NCBI GenBank assembly: GCA_017475045.1
Contig: JAFVGH010000133.1
Location: 1-64,000, forward strand
Direction: 5' to 3'
DNA: 64,000 bases
From: Fibrobacter sp.
GTDB taxonomy: Bacteria > Fibrobacterota > Fibrobacteria > Fibrobacterales > Fibrobacteraceae
Below are positions 59,691 to 64,000 of this stretch, piece after piece. The notes under the pieces were generated by a model that saw only the letters and a program-made list of their open reading frames with translations, was not told the DNA's origin and did not search any database. Each line of letters opens with the position of its first letter. The first letter of the stretch is position 1. A program made the position numbers and the translations under genes.

Positions 59691-60796
59691 ATTCCTGCTT
59701 CCTTCTTCAATTTCGCGTAGGTCTTGTCAATCCACTTGTCGGAATAGAAATGCACCATGGTAGACTTGATAATCCGCTTCACCGTATCCCGGGTGATTTT
59801 CACCTTCTGGTCCGATGCGAAAATACTGGAACCGTCGCCGATAATCTTCATGTTCTCTGCCGCCATGAACAGGGGCCACAGACAGAACAGGCGGGTCCGC
59901 ATTTTCACGTTAGGCAAGAGCTTGGTGTAGGCGATAGCGTCGTCCAAGTGACTCCAAGCCTTTCTCACCAGTTCTTCCATGACCTGGGCGCGGCGTTTGT
60001 TATAGTCTTCCATGTCGCCCATGGGCGGTCCAAACATCTCGTAAGAATGGCTGAACCCATGACGGCGGCAGATTTCTTCGGGCACAAAGCACACCCGACG
60101 GGTCGAATCCTCTACGCAGTCCTTCACGATGTTCGCCACCTGGAGTGCAAGCCCAAAGCTCACGTCCAGCTTCTGCAGTTCCGCCTTGCGGGCATCGCTA
60201 ATCAGTTTCGTGTCGGCGGCAAAAAGATTGGTGAGCAGCTTGCCCACAATTCCCGCCACATAGTAGCAGTACTCGTCCAGATCCTGAACCCGTTCCAGCG
60301 TAAACCAGCCGGAGCTAAGGGCAGCCTCTTGCCTAAGGGCAAACTTGGCCATGCCCTGGCACATTTCCACAGTCACCGCCCGCACCGGAGCAGCAAACTT
60401 TTCCGGAAGTTCCTTCAGCAAGGGCACCACCACGTGAGTATGGAGGCACAGATCCATATAAGGGTGATCCGAACGGTGCCAACTTTCAGGCAAGGCCTTC
60501 TCGAAAGCCGCAATCGCCTCGTCAGACAGGTCGGGCGACTTAAAGATGGCCGAAAACAGTCCCAGCACAATGTTCTTGCGGGTGGCCGTCATCTCGGGGT
60601 CGTCTTCTACAGTATCGGCAATGCGCAGGTACAGGTAGGCAAGCAAGATACTCTTGTGCAAGCGACCCTTGAGCACGTTAATGTTCAGCGCAAACGTCCT
60701 AGAAACCTTCAGCAGGATATCCTCGGCGTACTTCCAAGCCGCACGCCCATCCAGGACGTTCTCACCTACACCTATGGAATCTAAAATATTGGACAT
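59687..60796 (-). CDS. Squalene synthase-like protein (eukaryote type)
   Basis: Condenses two farnesyl diphosphates head to head, 369 aa, longer than bacterial HpnC/HpnD (~280). First Asp-rich motif LYLRIADTVEDD (D61, E64, D65) and second NIVKDCVED (~223-230), plus SRTFALNI and YCYYVAGIVG, follow the pattern of eukaryotic squalene synthase (LVLR-LDTVEDD, YC-YVAG-VG). There is no clear C-terminal membrane anchor, unlike the eukaryotic enzyme. It overlaps lspA and starts two bases after the small membrane protein, so they form a transcript. A squalene cyclase is not in the window. Diapophytoene or another product is possible. Confidence 0.85.
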   Translation of the reverse strand: MSNILDSIGVGENVLDGRAAWKYAEDILLKVSRTFALNINVLKGRLHKSILLAYLYLRIADTVEDDPEMTATRKNIVLGLFSAIFKSPDLSDEAIAAFEKALPESWHRSDHPYMDLCLHTHVVVPLLKELPEKFAAPVRAVTVEMCQGMAKFALRQEAALSSGWFTLERVQDLDEYCYYVAGIVGKLLTNLFAADTKLISDARKAELQKLDVSFGLALQVANIVKDCVEDSTRRVCFVPEEICRRHGFSHSYEMFGPPMGDMEDYNKRRAQVMEELVRKAWSHLDDAIAYTKLLPNVKMRTRLFCLWPLFMAAENMKIIGDGSSIFASDQKVKITRDTVKRIIKSTMVHFYSDKWIDKTYAKLKKEAGI

Positions 60797-60798
60797 GG

Positions 60799-61374
60799 CT
60801 AGTAAACTTCCGCAAGGATATCAGGGGGAATCTTCTTGGTCTTGGCCATGGCGTTCACATACTTCCACAGCCGCCCGTGAGATTCCGCATTTCTAAGCTT
60901 CTTCGTAAAACTCCAGATGGCACGGTTATGGATATCCGCCTCGCTCTGCATCTTGCCCTTCACATCGGATTCGTAATGGGCGCGACGGTATTCCAGAAAA
61001 TAGGCCGACTGAAAAATCACAGCCACCTTGCCCACTGCCAATCGGTACAGGACAATGACAAGTACCAAGAAAACAGCTACCGACGCAAAGCCATAAACTG
61101 CAGGAACCTGGGTAAACTTGTTCAACGCCCAGGCCACACTGACAGAACACCCCGACGCCAGCACCAGCGAAAAGAGCAGGTTCAGGGCACGGGTCACCGC
61201 AAACCTGGGAGAGTTACTGCCGAATTTTTCGGGCATGAAAGCCCATTTTTTTCCTTTCTTCACCATCTTCTTGAAAAAGAGTGGGTACGAACAGCGCATA
61301 AACCAGAAAAACAGAGGAACCCATAAAACCAGGGGAATCCAGAACACGTAATCGAGACGAGCGAGAAACTGCAT
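60799..61374 (-). CDS. Integral membrane protein of unknown function
   Basis: 191 aa from ATG 61374, which has a TACATTTG box seven bases upstream; a longer reading to 61422 would cross that box. Hydrophobic segments are ~11-26, ~65-84 and ~90-110. Between the first two is a basic stretch (PLFFKKMVKKGKKWAFMPEKFG). The C-terminal half is soluble and charged (YRRAHYESDVKGKMQSEADIHNR). It starts the run that goes through squalene synthase, lspA and the pseudouridine synthase. No family recognised. Confidence 0.65.
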   Translation of the reverse strand: MQFLARLDYVFWIPLVLWVPLFFWFMRCSYPLFFKKMVKKGKKWAFMPEKFGSNSPRFAVTRALNLLFSLVLASGCSVSVAWALNKFTQVPAVYGFASVAVFLVLVIVLYRLAVGKVAVIFQSAYFLEYRRAHYESDVKGKMQSEADIHNRAIWSFTKKLRNAESHGRLWKYVNAMAKTKKIPPDILAEVY

Positions 61375-61381
61375 ACTAGGC

Positions 61382-61389
61382 CAAATGTA
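61382..61389 (-). promoter_or_regulatory. Putative -10-like box TACATTTG
   Basis: TACATTTG, then GCCTAGT, then ATG at 61374. Only seven bases separate box and start codon. Closely parallels the LolA-like operon (TATATTTG, AGCCAT, ATG). Confidence 0.45.
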
Positions 61390-61421
61390 GTTATTTTGGC
61401 GAAATTTAAAGAATTCCGCCA

Positions 61422-61645
61422 CTTATTCGAGGGCTTTTAAGCGGCCTCATATTACAAACAAACTAACAAAAACATTTTTAATCTTTTGCCAATCAAGGAC
61501 TTACGATGCCGGTCCGGGGTCATTTTTGCCCCTTTTTTGGGGCCCTCCCCCTTGAACTTATCAACAATCAAGGCTATTTTTCTAGATTATAAGGCCTACC
61601 TGTTGATAGATTTGTGAACCCGGTCCACCGGTCAAGGATAGACGT
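61422..61645. promoter_or_regulatory. dnaA upstream region with DnaA-box-like sites
   Basis: A 224-base gap. TTATCAACA (61558-61566) and, inverted, TGTTGATAG (61611-61619) differ by one and two bases from the DnaA box TTATCCACA. GCCCC-TTTTTT-GGGGC (61528-61543) is a hairpin. TAGATTAT (61583-61590) is a candidate -10 box. AAGGAT precedes the dnaA ATG. The sites could autoregulate dnaA; too few boxes are seen to call an origin. Confidence 0.4.
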
Positions 61646-62971
61646 ATGGCAATTGAATGGGAAAGAAGTTTGAACTACCTCCGCGGAATGCTTTCTGATT
61701 CCGTGTTCAAAACCTATTTCGCTCAGACTAAGCTGATTAGCCAGACCACAGGACACGCCACTATTTCCATTCCTCCCGGACTGGACACTTCTGTCTATTC
61801 GGCCTACAAGGAACTCATCCGCCTGGCCTGGAAAGAAACCAACCATGACGACGTGGCCATGGAATTCGAATTCCAGCCACAAGAAATTGTTCCCCAGGCT
61901 GCCAAGAGCGAGAACGAATCCTTCAAGGATTTCATCAAGCCTAGCGTTCCTCTTTCCAGCAGCTACCGCTTCGAAAACTTTGTGCCCGGTGACAAGGCCC
62001 AGTTGGCCTTCAACGCAGCACTGGCCGTAGCCCGCAACCCTAACGGCACCCAGTACAACCCGCTGTTCATCTACGGTTCTTCTGGACTGGGCAAGACCCA
62101 CTTGCTGCAGGCCATCGGTAACTACATACTGGAAGAGAATCCGGCAAAGCGGGTGTGCTACCTGACCTCTGAAGATTTCTCCCAGCAGTACATGAAGAGC
62201 CTGCGTGAAGGTCGTGTCACCGAGATGAGCGACTTCTACCGCAACGAAGTAGATATACTGCTCATCGATGACATCCAGAACTGGACCGGCAAGTACGAAA
62301 CCCAGAACGAGTTCTTCTTGATATTCAACGCCTTGCATCAGGCAGGCAAGCAGATCGTGCTGACATCAGACGCTCCCGCCGCCGAAGTCAAGAACCTTTC
62401 CGACCGTCTGGTAAGCCGATTCGCCTGGGGCCTCACTGTGGACATTCAGCCCCCCGAGGTGGAAACTCGCGAAGCCATCTTGCACAAGAAGGCCGAAGAG
62501 CGCCATCTTGAAATCAGCGACGAAGTTTTGCATTACCTGGCCGAAAATATCGCAAGCAACGTCCGTTGCCTGGAAAGCGCCATCATCAAGCTGACACTTC
62601 AGTCCAGCCTGTTGAATCACGATATCGACATGAGCATCGCCCAGCGTGTGGTGACCGAAATCGCCCCCACGCTTCGCCGCCGTGTGAGCCTGGACTCCGT
62701 ACTCCATACGGTGTCTGCTCACTACGAGGTTCCCGAGGCAAAGCTGGTGGAATCCGGACGTGGCACCAAGGAAGTTTCCAAGGCCCGTCAGGTAGCCATG
62801 TACCTGATGCGCGAACTCTCCCCCATCAGCCTCCAGAGCATCGGTTCCCGCTTTGGCGGAAAAGACCACTCCACCGTGGTCCATGCCATCAATTCCGTAA
62901 AGAAAGAAATGGCCTCTGACCCGAGCTTCGCCCGCCTTATCGAAAGCCTCAAGAATTCCATACACGACTAG
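61646..62971 (+). CDS. dnaA: Chromosomal replication initiator protein DnaA
   Basis: Initiates replication by melting the origin. 441 aa. Domain I at the N-terminus is followed by a linker (~85-105). The AAA+ ATPase has Walker A YGSSGLGKTHLL (143-154), Walker B ILLIDDIQ (204-211) and sensor DRLVSRFAWGL. Domain IV carries the DNA-binding signature GGKDHSTVVHAINSV. dnaN is not next to it; typA follows after a terminator. Otherwise standard. Confidence 0.97.
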   Translation: MAIEWERSLNYLRGMLSDSVFKTYFAQTKLISQTTGHATISIPPGLDTSVYSAYKELIRLAWKETNHDDVAMEFEFQPQEIVPQAAKSENESFKDFIKPSVPLSSSYRFENFVPGDKAQLAFNAALAVARNPNGTQYNPLFIYGSSGLGKTHLLQAIGNYILEENPAKRVCYLTSEDFSQQYMKSLREGRVTEMSDFYRNEVDILLIDDIQNWTGKYETQNEFFLIFNALHQAGKQIVLTSDAPAAEVKNLSDRLVSRFAWGLTVDIQPPEVETREAILHKKAEERHLEISDEVLHYLAENIASNVRCLESAIIKLTLQSSLLNHDIDMSIAQRVVTEIAPTLRRRVSLDSVLHTVSAHYEVPEAKLVESGRGTKEVSKARQVAMYLMRELSPISLQSIGSRFGGKDHSTVVHAINSVKKEMASDPSFARLIESLKNSIHD

Positions 62972-63002
62972 GGGTCTGCAAAAGCCTTCAAGCGTATTTT
63001 AG

Positions 63003-63029
63003 CGTGTTGCAAATTGCAGCACGTTTTTC
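63003..63029 (+). terminator. Rho-independent terminator of dnaA
   Basis: CGTGTTGC, loop AAATT, GCAGCACG (one G-U pair), then TTTTTC. The T run merges into the putative TAAATTTG box of typA. Confidence 0.8.
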
Positions 63030-63037
63030 TAAATTTG
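63030..63037 (+). promoter_or_regulatory. Putative -10-like box TAAATTTG upstream of typA
   Basis: TTTTTCTAAATTTGGGCCC lies 34 bases before the typA ATG. Matches TAnnTTTG followed by GCC, as before other genes. Confidence 0.45.
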
Positions 63038-63071
63038 GGCCCAAAATAAACAAGAATCAAAAGAGCCCTCT

Positions 63072-64000
63072 ATGGATCAATCTAAAATCAGAAACGTCGC
63101 CATTATCGCCCACGTTGACCACGGTAAAACTACCCTGGTGGACCAGCTCCTCAAGCAGTGCGGAACCTTCCACGAAGGTGAAGAAGTCAACGAACGCGTG
63201 ATGGACAGCGACAACCTGGAACGGGAACGCGGCATCACCATCCTTTCCAAAAACACCAGCGTCATGTACAAGGGCTACCGCGTGAACATCGTAGATACCC
63301 CGGGGCACGCCGACTTTGGCGGCCAGGTGGAACGCGTGCTGGGTACCGTGGACGGTGTGTTGCTGGTGGTGGACGCCTTCGAAGGCCCCATGGCCCAGAC
63401 CCGTTTCGTGACCCAGAAGGCTCTTGAACTCGGCCTTATTCCCATCGTGGTGGTGAACAAGATCGACCGCGACGGTTGTAACCCCCACGGCGCTCTGGAC
63501 AAGGTGTTTGACCTGTTCTGCGAACTGGACGCCAACGAAGAACAGCTGGACTTCGACAAGGTATTCGGCTCTGGCCGTAAGGGCATCTGCAAGGCCGAAA
63601 TGGAAGATCCGGATGGCGACTTCAGCATCCTCATGGACAAGATTATCGAGCGCATCCCGGCCCCGAAGGGCGACCCCGCCGCCGAACCGCTCCTGCAGAT
63701 TGCATCCCTCGAATACTCCACCTTCCTCGGCCGCTTGGCCGTGGGCCGTGTGCAGCAGGGCGTGCTCAAGCCGAACCAGACCTACGCACAGGCCTTTACC
63801 GACGGCACCGTGAAGACCATCCGCCCCCAGAAAATCCTGCGCTACGAGGGCCTCACCCCGAAGCCGGTGGACGAAGCAGGTCCGGGCGAAATCGTGCTCA
63901 TTGCAGGGCTTGACACCTTCGACATCGGCGATACCATCAGCGCTGCGAACAATCCGAAGCACCTGCCCCGCATCCATATCGACCCGCCCACCATCTCCAT
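63072..64000 (+). CDS. typA: Ribosome-associated GTPase TypA/BipA, N-terminal part (runs off the window)
   Basis: Translational GTPase linked to stress and ribosome assembly. The first 309 codons are present. G1 is AHVDHGKTT (13-21), the switch/G2 region RERGITI follows, G3 is [10 protein letters not shown], and G4 is NKIDRDG. Domain II begins near 205 ([22 protein letters not shown]). [21 protein letters not shown] is typical of TypA rather than EF-G or LepA. The frame is open to the window end. Confidence 0.95.
   Translation, partial: MDQSKIRNVAIIAHVDHGKTTLVDQLLKQCGTFHEGEEVNERVMDSDNLERERGITILSKNTSVMYKGYRVNIVDTPGHADFGGQVERVLGTVDGVLLVVDAFEGPMAQTRFVTQKALELGLIPIVVVNKIDRDGCNPHGALDKVFDLFCELDANEEQLDFDKVFGSGRKGICKAEMEDPDGDFSILMDKIIERIPAPKGDPAAEPLLQIASLEYSTFLGRLAVGRVQQGVLKPNQTYAQAFTDGTVKTIRPQKILRYEGLTPKPVDEAGPGEIVLIAGLDTFDIGDTISAANNPKHLPRIHIDPPTIS

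Noticed and set aside
61422-61645. Calling the region upstream of dnaA the replication origin
   Set aside because: Only two imperfect DnaA-box-like sites and no clear AT-rich unwinding element or box cluster were found.

Overview
The window looks like chromosomal DNA of a Fibrobacter species (phylum Fibrobacterota). The main evidence is six lipoproteins or secreted proteins carrying the Fibrobacter succinogenes major paralogous domain (TIGR02145 / Fib_succ_major), four of them in tandem. Supporting evidence is Ser-rich lipoprotein linkers, secreted pectin-degrading enzymes with T9SS-like or basic C-terminal tails, a PorV/PorQ-like barrel, and menaquinone synthesis through futalosine (MqnE). 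There is no phage, no CRISPR array and no intact insertion sequence. One gene fragment (32457-32687) looks like the decayed end of an accessory gene.

Layout. 1-6733 (minus): the start of glyA, then a three-gene secreted operon for rhamnogalacturonan I, with a PL11 lyase followed by two SGNH acetylesterases. 6996-11645 (plus): a BrkB/YihY membrane protein, a short UvrA paralogue and a THUMP-like methyltransferase, tightly coupled. 11682-17321: a LamG-like lipoprotein, thiH, two pseudopilins, thiE and a small acidic protein. 17517-17589: tRNA-Lys. 17651-19429: a PorQ-like barrel and a glycosyltransferase-like protein. 19451-24476 (minus): ketosynthase, ketoreductase, MMPL exporter and LolA-like carrier, the same types and order as part of aryl-polyene clusters. 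24548-27042 (plus): acyltransferase, ruvA, mqnE. 27112-32454 (minus): a lipoprotein and four tandem paralogous-domain lipoproteins. 32919-37348: a very large acyl-CoA dehydratase activase split by one missing base. 37388-49975 (plus): an Omp85-like barrel, then a long same-strand run of thioesterase, ACP, fused ketosynthase/chain-length-factor, ketoreductase, dehydratase, acyltransferase, patatin lipase, flavodoxin-like reductase, a four-gene MCE (Mla-type) lipid transporter and alr. 50075-61374: a large modular lipoprotein, pheT, small secreted proteins, purB, an RluD-type pseudouridine synthase, lspA, a eukaryote-type squalene synthase and a membrane protein. 61646-64000: dnaA and the start of typA.

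The most interesting system is the pair of type II polyketide/fatty-acid blocks (19451-25384 and 38497-48696). Together they hold every step needed to build, reduce, dehydrate and release an acyl chain, move it to a glycerolipid and carry it to the outer membrane. A single 798-residue protein fuses an intact ketosynthase to a second one that has lost all three catalytic residues, as in chain-length factors. No aromatic ammonia lyase or aryl-starter gene is seen, so an aryl polyene is only one possible product.

Two DNA-level patterns run through the window. Dispersed TCATYCT...AGAATC/AGGATC units lie both between genes and, in frame, inside genes (a UvrA paralogue and three lipoproteins). Short arrays of diverged 7-bp units occur at four gene junctions. 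A TAnnTTT(G/C) box recurs just upstream of many start codons, often so close that leaderless or near-leaderless mRNAs would result.
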